Assembly (NCBI GenBank): GCA_964477035.1
Contig: CAYZCW010000003.1
Location: 124,001 to 188,000 of the forward strand
DNA length: 64,000 bases
Reading direction: 5' to 3'
Source: SLSG01 sp964477035
GTDB lineage: Bacteria; Bacteroidota; Bacteroidia; Bacteroidales; UBA7960
The translations under genes and the position numbers were made by a program. The notes under the pieces were generated by a model that was not told the origin of the DNA, ran no database searches, and worked only from the letters and a program-made list of their open reading frames with translations. Below, piece after piece: positions 32,551-41,016 of this stretch (positions within the stretch are counted from its first letter, which is position 1; the number at the start of each line of letters is the position of its first letter).

Positions 32551-33303
32551 ATGAAAAAATACATTGTCACGGCACTGATCATCTTTGCATTGCTGGGCGC
32601 GGCCGCCCTGGTTCTCAGAATAAGCCTGGGCACGGTCACACCGGCTGGCCGGGTTTCAGGCCAGGACAGCACCCCCGCACCCGACTATTCCCATACAAAT
32701 CCCGGCACCATGATCCCACTCCCCCCACCAGACACCCAGGGCGGCATGAGCCTCAACAGGGCATTGACCCTTCGGCGCTCTGTTCGCCAGTACGGCCCCG
32801 GGCCACTAAGCCTGGCACACGTTTCCCAGCTTTTATGGTCCGCGCAGGGCATCACCAACGAAAGGGGATTCCGCACCGCCCCGTCGGCAGGCGCCACCCT
32901 CCCGCTTGAGATGTTTCTGATGGCCAACAGGGTGGAGGGGATCAGGGAAGGTATCTACCATTACGACCCGGTGGAACATGCCCTGGAATTCATCCGGGAA
33001 GGGGCCCCGGCCGCAGAGCTGGCCAGGGCCTGCCTCAGTCAGTCGATGGTTACCGAAGGCGGGGCCGTGCTGATTTTCGCGGCCGATTTTGACCGGACCA
33101 CCGCCAGGTACGGAGAGCGAGGCATCCGGTACGTTTACAACGAGATCGGCCATGCCTCCCAGAACGTGCACCTTCAGGCTGCAGCGCTTGACCTGGGTAC
33201 TGTGGTAATCGGGGCCTACCGTGATGAGGAGGTGGAAGAGGTCCTGCAGCTTGACGAGCCGCTGCGGGTGCTGTACCTGATGCCTGTGGGTCTGTTGCCC
33301 TGA
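32551..33303 (+). CDS. SagB/ThcOx-type nitroreductase-fold dehydrogenase with N-terminal membrane anchor
   Basis: A 250-residue flavin nitroreductase-fold protein. An N-terminal hydrophobic segment (MKKYIVTALIIFALLGAAALV) acts as signal or anchor, so the enzyme probably works in the periplasm. The fold follows: ALTLRRSVRQYGPGPLSLAHVSQLLWSAQG (FMN phosphate-binding Arg residues), RTAPSAGATLPLEMFL, GIYHYDPVEHALE and IGHASQNVHLQAAALDLGTVVIGAY. SagB relatives oxidise azolines in peptide toxins, but no YcaO cyclase is nearby, so this is a stand-alone member of unknown substrate. The start at 32551 is chosen for the signal segment; 32524 and 32527 are also possible. Confidence 0.82.
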   Translation: MKKYIVTALIIFALLGAAALVLRISLGTVTPAGRVSGQDSTPAPDYSHTNPGTMIPLPPPDTQGGMSLNRALTLRRSVRQYGPGPLSLAHVSQLLWSAQGITNERGFRTAPSAGATLPLEMFLMANRVEGIREGIYHYDPVEHALEFIREGAPAAELARACLSQSMVTEGGAVLIFAADFDRTTARYGERGIRYVYNEIGHASQNVHLQAAALDLGTVVIGAYRDEEVEEVLQLDEPLRVLYLMPVGLLP

Positions 33304-33329
33304 TATTTACGGATTCAGCATAAAAGCAA

Positions 33330-33356
33330 AGGCCCCCGGCGGAAGCCAGGGGGCCT
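33330..33356. terminator. Hairpin between convergent genes
   Basis: AGGCCCCC ... GGGGGCCT stem between the SagB-type gene and the convergent barrel protein gene. It lacks a clear T-run on the plus strand, and an A-run precedes it, so it is a moderate terminator candidate. Confidence 0.5.
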
Positions 33357-33384
33357 GCATGTCATTGGATCCGTTCCTGATCCA

Positions 33385-34728
33385 TCAGAAACGGTAGGAG
33401 ATTCCTGAATACAGGGAAAAGTTATACAGGTAGGCCTTGCCCTGGACGGCCGTCAGTTCCTCCTGCAATACGGGGTTGAGGAAAACCTGCCCGGTGGGTT
33501 CGACAAAGAAACGAAGCCTGTGGGACAGGGGATAGCTGAGCACAAGGCCCCCGATGCCGGAATAATATTGCTCCCTGAGGCCTTCGGTTTTTCCGATGAC
33601 CCGGTCGGCGTCGGATCCGCCGCTAAGAAGGACCTCGTTGCGCATCAGGAAACTGGCCGCCACCCCGGCCTTCAGCTGGATGCCCACCCTGCGGTCCAGA
33701 AGCTGGTAACGCAGGATCAGGGGGACCTCCACGAAACTGAAATTCTGGGTGAGCCCGAGCCCCATCCGGGACAACAACTTGGGATCCTCAATGTCCATAA
33801 ACCCCTTGGTCTCATCATCGATGCTGACCCGGGCGGCCCCGGTGTCCTCAAAATACAGGGTCGGGTCCGACAGGGAGATGCTTCCCAGGGAGGTCAGGAT
33901 GCTCTGGGGGTGCACCGGCACATCGGCCGGGTTGTAAAACTGCCTTCGGTCTGCATGCGAAAGGGCATTGACCTCATTTACCAGCTGGGCCATGTTCAGG
34001 TAGGTGACCCCGCTCTGTACCTCCAGCCTCTTTCCCAGCCGGAAGGAACCCAGCACCCCGTAACTGGTGGTCATACTTTCCTGTTCGAGCAGGCTGAAAG
34101 GAACCGATGAGGCTCCGGAGAGGTGGCGGTCATTGTACTGGGGGGCCACAAAAACACTCAGGGCGAACAGTCCAGGGTCCCCGCCGGCGGCTTCGAAACC
34201 GCGAGGGGAAAGGTCTTCCCGCTCAGGCAGCGACGTGCGGACGAAAGCCAGCATGCCGGGCCGGGAGTGACTTTCCAGGATACCCTGAGCCCCTTGCAGC
34301 AAGGCAGGCAGGGCGCCGGTCCGGGGCCTGGCCACCGCCGGTTCATCTGTGGCAAGGCCCTCCGGCTCCGGGGTCACCAGGCTGGCCATGAGGGAGGGCT
34401 GCACACCCCCGGAAAAGCCCACAGAGGCATCGGTGCCCTCAGCATCCGTGCTGATGGTTACATCCGGTTGGATTCCCGGAACCGTGTCAAGGAAGCCGGC
34501 CAGGGAACGAACATCCTGGTTGTAGGTGGAAAAATACCAAAAAGAGAAAGCCGTCACGGAAAGCACGGCGATGGCAGCGGCCACCCGGAATACCCAGGGA
34601 GCCATCACGGCAGCGGCGGGCGCCTGCAGGCCCTTCTCGATTCCAAGCCACACGCCGGCCGGCGGCTCGGGCTCAAAGCCCTCAAACCGGCTGCGCAGGT
34701 CCTGGTCGAAATGGTTCCTATCTGCCAT
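33385..34728 (-). CDS. Sigma-linked membrane protein: cytoplasmic N-domain, one TM and outer-membrane-barrel-like region
   Basis: A 447-residue protein encoded right after an ECF sigma factor. Residues 1-40 (NHFDQDLRSRFEGFEPEPPAGVW) lie before a single membrane helix (about 45-67), the layout of anti-sigma-like proteins. The C-terminal ~240 residues (SVFVAPQYNDRH ... LRFFVEPTGQVFL ... FSLYSGISYRF) look like beta-barrel strands ending in Phe. This chimeric layout (cytoplasmic head, TM, barrel-like tail) recurs in Bacteroidota next to ECF sigma factors. Function as a sigma regulator is inferred from position; I see no classical zinc anti-sigma motif. Confidence 0.7.
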   Translation of the reverse strand: MADRNHFDQDLRSRFEGFEPEPPAGVWLGIEKGLQAPAAAVMAPWVFRVAAAIAVLSVTAFSFWYFSTYNQDVRSLAGFLDTVPGIQPDVTISTDAEGTDASVGFSGGVQPSLMASLVTPEPEGLATDEPAVARPRTGALPALLQGAQGILESHSRPGMLAFVRTSLPEREDLSPRGFEAAGGDPGLFALSVFVAPQYNDRHLSGASSVPFSLLEQESMTTSYGVLGSFRLGKRLEVQSGVTYLNMAQLVNEVNALSHADRRQFYNPADVPVHPQSILTSLGSISLSDPTLYFEDTGAARVSIDDETKGFMDIEDPKLLSRMGLGLTQNFSFVEVPLILRYQLLDRRVGIQLKAGVAASFLMRNEVLLSGGSDADRVIGKTEGLREQYYSGIGGLVLSYPLSHRLRFFVEPTGQVFLNPVLQEELTAVQGKAYLYNFSLYSGISYRF

Positions 34729-34751
34729 GTCTGTGTTTTTGTCTTGTTTAT

Positions 34752-35300
34752 TTATACGGCCTTTTCCGCAAGGCGCACTTCCTTTTTTATTTTTTCCTGC
34801 AGGAGCACCCTGGCCCTGGACAGGTTGGAACGGGAGGTGGACTCTGACAGGCCCAGGGCCTCACCGATTTCCTTGTGACTCATCCCGTCCAGTGCATAAA
34901 GGTTGAATACCAGCCTGTACTGATCGGGCAACTGCTGGATCAGATTCAACAGGTCATTGATGCCCAGGGTTGACGGACCCAGGTTCTCATCGGCAAAAGT
35001 CCCGTTGTCGGTCATTTCATGCACCGAAAGGTGAAAAACCCGGTCCCGGTATTTCTCGATGGCGGTGTTGATGACAATCCGCTTGATCCATCCCTCCAGG
35101 CTTCCTTTCCCGCTGAATGAGGACAGTTTCTCAAAAACCTTGATGAAACTTTCCTGCAGGATATCCTGGGCCTCGTCGTAACTGGCTGCAAAACGGAGGC
35201 ACACCCCGTACATTTTACGGGAATAGTGGGTATAAAGCCGGTACTGGTCGGCTTTGTTCCCCCGGAGGCAACCTTGGATCAGTTTTTCCTGGGCTTCCAT
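34752..35300 (-). CDS. ECF RNA polymerase sigma factor
   Basis: A 182-residue sigma-70 family protein. Region 2 is SYDEAQDILQESFIKVFEKL and the following helix; region 4 is LPDQYRLVFNLYALDGMSHKEIGEALGLSESTSRSNLSRAR. The start at 35300 (MEAQEKLIQGCLRG) is chosen because the longer frame to 35420 carries no recognisable sequence and would start upstream of the -7 box at 35323. It is followed 23 bases later by a membrane protein that may control it. The signal is unknown. Confidence 0.93.
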   Translation of the reverse strand: MEAQEKLIQGCLRGNKADQYRLYTHYSRKMYGVCLRFAASYDEAQDILQESFIKVFEKLSSFSGKGSLEGWIKRIVINTAIEKYRDRVFHLSVHEMTDNGTFADENLGPSTLGINDLLNLIQQLPDQYRLVFNLYALDGMSHKEIGEALGLSESTSRSNLSRARVLLQEKIKKEVRLAEKAV

Positions 35301-35674
35301 TTGCAGCTCGGATTGGCAAACACAAAGATACGCAATCCTGCAAATTCTGTCCCGCACCACGAAAAGGTCACAATAAGATAAAGAACGGCGGCAGTTGGCT
35401 GTTTCAGCCTGCCGGAGCAAAATTCAGCCCATTCAGGAGGGGGCGGACCTCCTGACCTGAACGGGCTTCATCATGCTGGTTAATGCTGTCTTGCCCCGCA
35501 AAACCATTCCGGCAGGAATGGTTGCAATGCCCTGTAAAAAAAAGGAGATGCAAGGAGAAAAAGGATCACGGGCATTGCATGCTGCAGGGAGCCAGGCTTA
35601 CAAAGAGCGTCATTGTTTTACACTTGAAAGACGCGGGAGGAAGGCAAAACGCTGCGTGACTGTAAAACTTTTTT
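35301..35674. other. 374-base intergenic region upstream of the sigma factor
   Basis: Contains the sigma promoter box (35323-35330, minus). Two hairpins lie further out: TCAGGAGG-loop-CCTCCTGA at 35433-35455, with possible outer pairing AGCCC/GGGCT, and CCATTCC-GGCA-GGAATGG at 35504-35521. They lie downstream of the TPR gene stop in its direction and may end that transcript, but neither has a strong U tract. No gene is supported here. Confidence 0.5.
35323..35330 (-). promoter_or_regulatory. -7 box (TATCTTTG) of the ECF sigma gene
   Basis: TATCTTTG on the minus strand, about 22 bases before the sigma ATG. It supports the short start. Confidence 0.55.
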
Positions 35675-37897
35675 TCAGGATTCCCTGATCCTGAGAAAAT
35701 CCAGCATCAGGTCCATGTCAAAATCGCTGATGCCATGCCGGGCCAGGTGCCGGCGGTCCTCGTTGAATGAAAGGGCAAATGCCGCATGGTCCTTCCATGA
35801 TTCCAGGCTGCGCCTGTACATTTCCAGGGCCTTGTCCGGCTCTCCCTGGCACCAAAGGACATGGCCCAGATTCATCAGGTCGTAGCGGTTGCCGGGATCT
35901 TCCCCGGGCAGCCGCTCCATATAATCCCGGGCCGTATCCAGCTTGCCCAGCACAAAGGAACACCAGGCCAGGGGGCGGCGGATGCGGTGGTTTTCTGGGG
36001 CCAGCACCTCCACCTTGAAATAAACGTCCAGGGCCTCCCTGTACCGCTCCAGATGAATCAGGCACTGTCCGATGTTTGCCTGAATCCTGAGATCGTCCGG
36101 ATCCTGCTTGCCGGCAAGGGAGTAGTACTTATGGGCATCCTCCCACCGGTGGAGCATTTTGGAACACCAGGCCAGCTTGCGGATGATCCACGGCCGGTCC
36201 GAATCGATCAGGTCGGCCTTCTGATACCATGCCAGGGCCTGTTCGAACTGTCCGGTTTTCTCATAGCAAAACGCGATCTTCTCAAAGAGCTCGGTGTTGG
36301 CAGGATCCTTCTCCAAAATGGCCAGAAAGACCTTCAGGGCATCGGGAAAGAACTTCTTGTCGAAATACAGTTCTGCAATGTTGCGTATGGTTTTTTCGTC
36401 GGATACCAGGTGCTTCACAAAAAACGTCTCATGCAGATCCAGCGCCATGCCAAAAATATCATCGAACTCCCCCCTCCGGGGATGCAGCTTGAAGAACCGG
36501 TAAAGGTCCTGGAAGTACTGGGTGTAAATGCTCTTGGTCATGGCAAAACTATTCAGGAGTCCCTCGTCCTTCTCCAACTCACTGATGTTTTTCATCTCGG
36601 CATTGAGCATGTTCATCATCATGGCCTTTTGCTGGTCCGGCACCTGTCCCAGGTTGAGGCAGAAAGAGTATTTGTCGGAATTGCACATGAAATAGGTGCC
36701 TTCCAGCTTTTCCACCAGGGGGGTCAGGTCGACCTCCTGGTTCGTCCCCCGGATGATGGGCGACAGGGCCTGGTTCTCTTTGTAAAACGGCACAAACCAG
36801 TTGCTGATCTCGTGGAAAAAGGGGAAACCTTTAAGCTGGGAAAAGGCGCTGATGAACACGTCCATGCCCTCCATCTGCATTTCGGTAAACTCCTGCAGTT
36901 TGTTCAACAAATCGGGGGCATCCTCGAAAACCGTTTCCCAATCCGGATTCCGCTCCTCCCCTGTTTCTTCCTGAATGATGTTGTCCAGATCCAGTTTCTC
37001 TTCGATCTTCGGCCGCATCTTCATCATGGCGGGCAGGATTTCCTCCTCCCACTTCTTTTTTACCTTGTCGGTTTCCTTCGACTTGGTGAACTGCACCAGA
37101 ATCGCTTCAATGTTCTGTTCTATGTTCGGAAATTCCCGCAATGCCAGGGTCTGTTCCTCCAGCTGGGGGTACAGGTAATACCGGTCGTTGTATTTCAGAA
37201 AGCCCATAAAAACACCGACCATGGCGCGCTCCCACACCAGCTCCTGCTGCCGGGAGACAAAGCGGAACAGGATGAGGAATTTGCTGAGGTCAAAATACCG
37301 CAGCAAACTCAGGGTGAGCGCACTCACCACCAGGGCCTTGTCATGCCAGGGCAGTTTCTCCGAGTCACAAACGGCCTGCAGCAGTTCCACTTCCCCGTCC
37401 GAATACTTATCCGACAACCAGATGATGTTGAAGACCCTGACCAGGGCCTCCTCCCTGTTTGCCGGCATTCCGGGTTTCCCGACACCCGCGCCCTGCAGCA
37501 GCACGGCCAGTTCGTCATCGAGCGTCAGGCTTTCGATGAGGCTGGCGGCATCGCCCCGTTCCACGCGGGAGGTTTTCCTCAACTGCTCCTTCATGCGGTA
37601 GGTGCGGAGGGATGGCTCCCGCGACAGCAGGTATTCCTTCTGCTCATCGGCCAGTTCGAGCAGGCTGCGGATCAGGTAGTGGTAAACCTTTTCACGTTCC
37701 GGGTCCTTGGCTGCCGTGAATGAGTGCCGGAGGATGTTGCGGTAGGTGTCCAGCAATTCATCGAGCTGCTCGTTGAGAAACTCCCTGCCCGAATCGCGGA
37801 CCATTTCACGCAGCCGGAGTATGGCATCGGCCACCCTGCGCCCGTGCAGCAGGCGGCATATTGTCTGGTAATCGTTGGTGGTCTTCTGGTACGTCAT
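35675..37897 (-). CDS. Large TPR-repeat protein, conserved in Bacteroidota
   Basis: A 740-residue cytoplasmic protein without signal peptide. The N-terminal ~500 residues are helical and unfamiliar. The C-terminal ~210 residues form at least five tetratricopeptide repeats, for example AELYFDKKFFPDALKVFLAI, IAFCYEKTGQFEQALAWYQ, YYSLAGKQDPDDLRIQANI and GQCLIHLERYREALDVYFK. TPRs bind partner proteins, so a scaffold role is likely, but nothing in the sequence tells the partner. It is the last gene of an apparent operon with a nucleotidyltransferase and a phosphoesterase (19 bases between it and the latter). Confidence 0.8.
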   Translation of the reverse strand: MTYQKTTNDYQTICRLLHGRRVADAILRLREMVRDSGREFLNEQLDELLDTYRNILRHSFTAAKDPEREKVYHYLIRSLLELADEQKEYLLSREPSLRTYRMKEQLRKTSRVERGDAASLIESLTLDDELAVLLQGAGVGKPGMPANREEALVRVFNIIWLSDKYSDGEVELLQAVCDSEKLPWHDKALVVSALTLSLLRYFDLSKFLILFRFVSRQQELVWERAMVGVFMGFLKYNDRYYLYPQLEEQTLALREFPNIEQNIEAILVQFTKSKETDKVKKKWEEEILPAMMKMRPKIEEKLDLDNIIQEETGEERNPDWETVFEDAPDLLNKLQEFTEMQMEGMDVFISAFSQLKGFPFFHEISNWFVPFYKENQALSPIIRGTNQEVDLTPLVEKLEGTYFMCNSDKYSFCLNLGQVPDQQKAMMMNMLNAEMKNISELEKDEGLLNSFAMTKSIYTQYFQDLYRFFKLHPRRGEFDDIFGMALDLHETFFVKHLVSDEKTIRNIAELYFDKKFFPDALKVFLAILEKDPANTELFEKIAFCYEKTGQFEQALAWYQKADLIDSDRPWIIRKLAWCSKMLHRWEDAHKYYSLAGKQDPDDLRIQANIGQCLIHLERYREALDVYFKVEVLAPENHRIRRPLAWCSFVLGKLDTARDYMERLPGEDPGNRYDLMNLGHVLWCQGEPDKALEMYRRSLESWKDHAAFALSFNEDRRHLARHGISDFDMDLMLDFLRIRES

Positions 37898-37916
37898 GGT
37901 TTTATCAGGTATTGCA

Positions 37917-38777
37917 TCACAGGATCAGTCGCTCGGCACTTCCGGGACAGGAAAGCCTGAAGGTGACCAGGGCCAGGCCGGGACCCTCCCACGCCGCCGA
38001 CAACGACCAGGTCCTTCCCAGCCGCTGCTTCCACTGACCGGTGATCCGGGACGATTCATGAATGTGTCCGTGCAGGGTCAGCAACGGCTGCCATTGTTCA
38101 ATGAAACGTTTTATGGCGATGCTGCCCACATGTACGTCGGCGGGAACGTGGTCGATCATCACCCCGTCCAGGGAGGCCCTGTCCAGGAATGTCTGGTAGG
38201 GAGGCGCATGAAACAGAAATACAGCATGCTCCGGATCGAGGCCCGCGGACAAGTGCTCCAGGTCGTTGGCCATGGTGGCAAACTCTATATCGACCGGGGA
38301 AGGCACCGTCCGGAATCCCTCCGTAGGGTGAATGCATCCGGGATCGACGTAACGCGACACGTCATATCGTTCCCAGTCCTTGAGCAGGAAAGGGGTCGGC
38401 GGCACATGGGCATAACCGGTCAGGGTGAAATCCCCCATCCGGCAGGAACGTTCATTGATGTAATGCCACAACCCGTCCTTGTCCTGTGCGGTAAAGAATT
38501 CCTCGGCATCCCGCGGGTCGTCATTGCCGAATATGATGAACATGTCCGGGTAGGCATCCCCCATCCGGCGTCTGAGGTCCCTGAACTGCGGCAAAATAAA
38601 CTTCCCGAGAAAAGGAGGAGGGGGTGGCCCCGGGTCGTGCAACACATCCGACGGCAGCAGGTCACCTCCGAAGAACACGGCCCCCGGACGTTTCCTCTCG
38701 ATCTGCTCCAACAGCTTTTGATAGCTTGCCTGATTCCCGTGCAGGTCTGATACGAAAAAGCAGGTATCCTCTTTCAT
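37917..38777 (-). CDS. Calcineurin-like metallophosphoesterase
   Basis: A 286-residue two-metal phosphoesterase. The motif series is intact: SDLHGN (D-x-H), FFGGDLLPSD (GD), IIFGNDDPRD (GND), FLFHAPPYQT and LLTLHGHIHES (GHxH). No signal peptide, so it is cytoplasmic. Such enzymes hydrolyse phosphomono- or diesters, and the substrate cannot be named. The start at 38777 is preferred over one eight codons upstream because homology begins at KEDTCFFVSDLHG. Operon with the nucleotidyltransferase before it and the TPR gene after it. Confidence 0.85.
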   Translation of the reverse strand: MKEDTCFFVSDLHGNQASYQKLLEQIERKRPGAVFFGGDLLPSDVLHDPGPPPPPFLGKFILPQFRDLRRRMGDAYPDMFIIFGNDDPRDAEEFFTAQDKDGLWHYINERSCRMGDFTLTGYAHVPPTPFLLKDWERYDVSRYVDPGCIHPTEGFRTVPSPVDIEFATMANDLEHLSAGLDPEHAVFLFHAPPYQTFLDRASLDGVMIDHVPADVHVGSIAIKRFIEQWQPLLTLHGHIHESSRITGQWKQRLGRTWSLSAAWEGPGLALVTFRLSCPGSAERLIL

Positions 38778-38844
38778 GTGTCTTGTTCCAAAATCCCGCA
38801 AGGGGCGGTTGTGCAGACAGGCGGTTCCCTTTGGGGCTCACCGG

Positions 38845-39267
38845 TCAACAAGGCTTATTTCCGGGCAGATGCCCGCGAAGAAGCCTGGCGCTGTTGTGGA
38901 TCGATCCGATCATCACGGCAAAACTGTCCTTCCGGAGAATGTCCTCATCGGTCACAATGTGCAGGTCGACCAGGCTGCCTTTGGTTTCATGGCCCGTGCG
39001 CCTGCGGTTCAGCAGCGCCAGGCAAAGGCCCCAGCCCTCGAACCAGACCCTGAGCAGTTTCCGAACCTGGGGTCTGCAGCGGCAATGGGCCAGCAGGTCA
39101 ATGTCGGAACAGGGCCCGGCCTCACCGGTCTTGGTGCTGCCGATCAGGTAGAGCCCCACCACACCGAACCGTTCCATGTCCAGGGTTTCTGCCATGGCAC
39201 ACGCCATTTCATAGCGCCAGCGCCAGTGGCTGATCCCGTCTGTCTGCCGGGTCCCCGGATTAGTCAT
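38845..39267 (-). CDS. Small nucleotidyltransferase-domain protein
   Basis: A 140-residue protein with the minimal nucleotidyltransferase signature LYLIGSTKTGEAGPCSDIDLL (GS-x-G-x-DxD near residues 42-57) and a third Asp probably in VDLHIVTDED. It resembles the small MNT-like proteins that transfer a nucleotide to a protein or small molecule. No HEPN partner is adjacent, so a toxin-antitoxin role is not supported. The -7 box at 39285-39292 supports this start and makes it the first gene of the operon with the phosphoesterase and TPR genes. Confidence 0.75.
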   Translation of the reverse strand: MTNPGTRQTDGISHWRWRYEMACAMAETLDMERFGVVGLYLIGSTKTGEAGPCSDIDLLAHCRCRPQVRKLLRVWFEGWGLCLALLNRRRTGHETKGSLVDLHIVTDEDILRKDSFAVMIGSIHNSARLLRGHLPGNKPC

Positions 39268-39284
39268 TCAGGCCTGTTTTTTCC

Positions 39285-39292
39285 CAAATGTA
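39285..39292 (-). promoter_or_regulatory. -7 box (TACATTTG) of the nucleotidyltransferase-phosphoesterase-TPR operon
   Basis: TACATTTG on the minus strand matches TAnnTTTG, 17 bases before the ATG at 39267. Confidence 0.5.
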
Positions 39293-39327
39293 CAAAAAGG
39301 GGCGAAATATGCCGGGGCCTTCAGCCC

Positions 39328-40857
39328 TTAAGGCGCATAATAAATGGGGCCCTCGATCCCGAGGGGCAGATTCAGCAGCAGCCAGCCGATGAACATGGGG
39401 ATCCTGACCACCATGAAGGCGATGGCATAGGGGAGCATGACCGAGATGATGGTCCCGATCCCAATGCTCTTGCTGTATTTCTGGGCAAACACGATCACCA
39501 GCGGGAAATACGGCAGCAGGGGCGTGAGGATATTGGAATAGGAATCACCGATCCTGTAGGCAGCCATGGTGGTCTCGGGTGAATAGCCCATCAGCATGAG
39601 CATGGGCACGAATACCGGCGCCAGGATGGCCCATTTGGCCGAAGCACTGCCGATGATCAGGTTGATGAAGGAGGACACCAGGATGAATGCGACCAACAGG
39701 GGAATCCCTACAAAGCCGACGCTCTCCAGGGCCGCTGCTCCCGATATGGCCAGGATGGAACCCAGGTTGGACCAGATAAAGAACTGCACCAGGTGGGCCG
39801 CCACAAAGGCAAGCACAATGTAGCCCCCCATGGTTCCCATGGCTTCGGCCGTCATCTGGGACACATCCTTGTCTCCTTTGATTGTCTTCGCCTTCAGGCC
39901 GTAAATCAGACCGCTGACAAAGAAAATGATGAACATCAGCGGCACGATGGAGTTGTAGAAGGGGTTCATGCTGCCGTCCTCGCCGCGCAAGACGCCCCCG
40001 GAAGGGATGATCATCCAGGCGATCAGTCCCAGCATGATCATGATGGACCAGCCCGCCCACTTCAGGCCGCGTTTTTCCTCGGGAGTGAACTCATTGGAAT
40101 AGTGTTCGTCATCCCCGCCTTCATAATTGCCCAGCCGGGGCACGATGATCTTCTCGGTGACCCAGGTGCCGGCCAGGCCGATGATGGGCACCGAGGCCGC
40201 CATAAGGAAGTAATTGGACAGGGGGTTGACGGTATATGCCGGGTCCATGATGGTGGCGGCCGACTGGGTAAAAGCGGCCATCATGGGATCCAGGCCGGTG
40301 GGGAGGAAGTTGGCCCCGAACCCACCGGATACACCGGCGAAGGCGGCAGCCAGGCCCGCCAGGGGATGGCGGCCCATGCCCTTGAAAATGGCGGCGCCCA
40401 GGGGAATCAGCACCACATAGCCTGCGTCAGCCGCCACGGAAGAAACCATCCCGGCAATGACAATGGAGAAGGTGATCAGTGACTTGGGGACTTTGGAGAC
40501 AAAAACCCTCAGGGCAATGGATATCAATCCGCTGCGCTCGGCCACGCCGATGCCCAGCATCACCACCAGCACCAGGCCCAGGGGCGGAAAGCTGGCGAAC
40601 ACCTCCACCATGGAGGTCATGATTCTCTGGATGCCTTCTGCATTCAGCAGGTTCACGGCACGGATGGGTTCATCGATATCCGGGGATGGGTGGTCGGCAC
40701 TCAGTCCGATGGAGCCGAATATCCAGGACAGGACCAGCACGATGCCGATCAATATGGCGAAAAGGGTTACGGGCTGTGGAAGCTTGTTTCCCACCACCTC
40801 GATCTTGTTGAGGATGCGTTGCATCAAGCCGGGCTTTTGCGGGGTATCCATGCTCAT
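39328..40857 (-). CDS. AbgT family transporter
   Basis: A 509-residue inner-membrane protein with about 10-12 membrane helices. It matches the AbgT family, whose members import p-aminobenzoyl-glutamate or export sulfonamides. Diagnostic blocks are PPLGLVLVVMLGIGVAERSGLIS, VSSVAADAGYVVLIPLGA, GFGANFLPTGLDPMMAAFTQ and NLIIGSASAKWAILAPVFVPMLM. The start at 40857 (MSMDTPQKPG) is chosen over a leader from 40911; the Met two codons later is also possible. It stands alone, so substrate and direction of transport are unknown. Confidence 0.92.
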   Translation of the reverse strand: MSMDTPQKPGLMQRILNKIEVVGNKLPQPVTLFAILIGIVLVLSWIFGSIGLSADHPSPDIDEPIRAVNLLNAEGIQRIMTSMVEVFASFPPLGLVLVVMLGIGVAERSGLISIALRVFVSKVPKSLITFSIVIAGMVSSVAADAGYVVLIPLGAAIFKGMGRHPLAGLAAAFAGVSGGFGANFLPTGLDPMMAAFTQSAATIMDPAYTVNPLSNYFLMAASVPIIGLAGTWVTEKIIVPRLGNYEGGDDEHYSNEFTPEEKRGLKWAGWSIMIMLGLIAWMIIPSGGVLRGEDGSMNPFYNSIVPLMFIIFFVSGLIYGLKAKTIKGDKDVSQMTAEAMGTMGGYIVLAFVAAHLVQFFIWSNLGSILAISGAAALESVGFVGIPLLVAFILVSSFINLIIGSASAKWAILAPVFVPMLMLMGYSPETTMAAYRIGDSYSNILTPLLPYFPLVIVFAQKYSKSIGIGTIISVMLPYAIAFMVVRIPMFIGWLLLNLPLGIEGPIYYAP

Positions 40858-41016
40858 GGGAAGGTCGGTTTGTAGGTTTATTATGTATTGAATAAGGGAT
40901 AAAAGCCCCAAAAATAATGCTTTCGGGCAAAACAGGGAAATAAAAACAAAAGATTCAGAATGAGGCTGTATGGCGCCACACCGGGGAAAATGCGTCTGGC
41001 GGTGGCTGCAGGGCGG

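Noticed and set aside
35861..37723. 620-codon plus-strand open frame
   Set aside because: Antisense to the TPR gene; sequence is His/Gln-rich as expected of a mirror frame of a Leu/Glu-rich protein.
38845..39267. MNT/HEPN toxin-antitoxin antitoxin
   Set aside because: The nucleotidyltransferase motif is there but no HEPN gene is adjacent; the neighbours are a phosphoesterase and a TPR protein.
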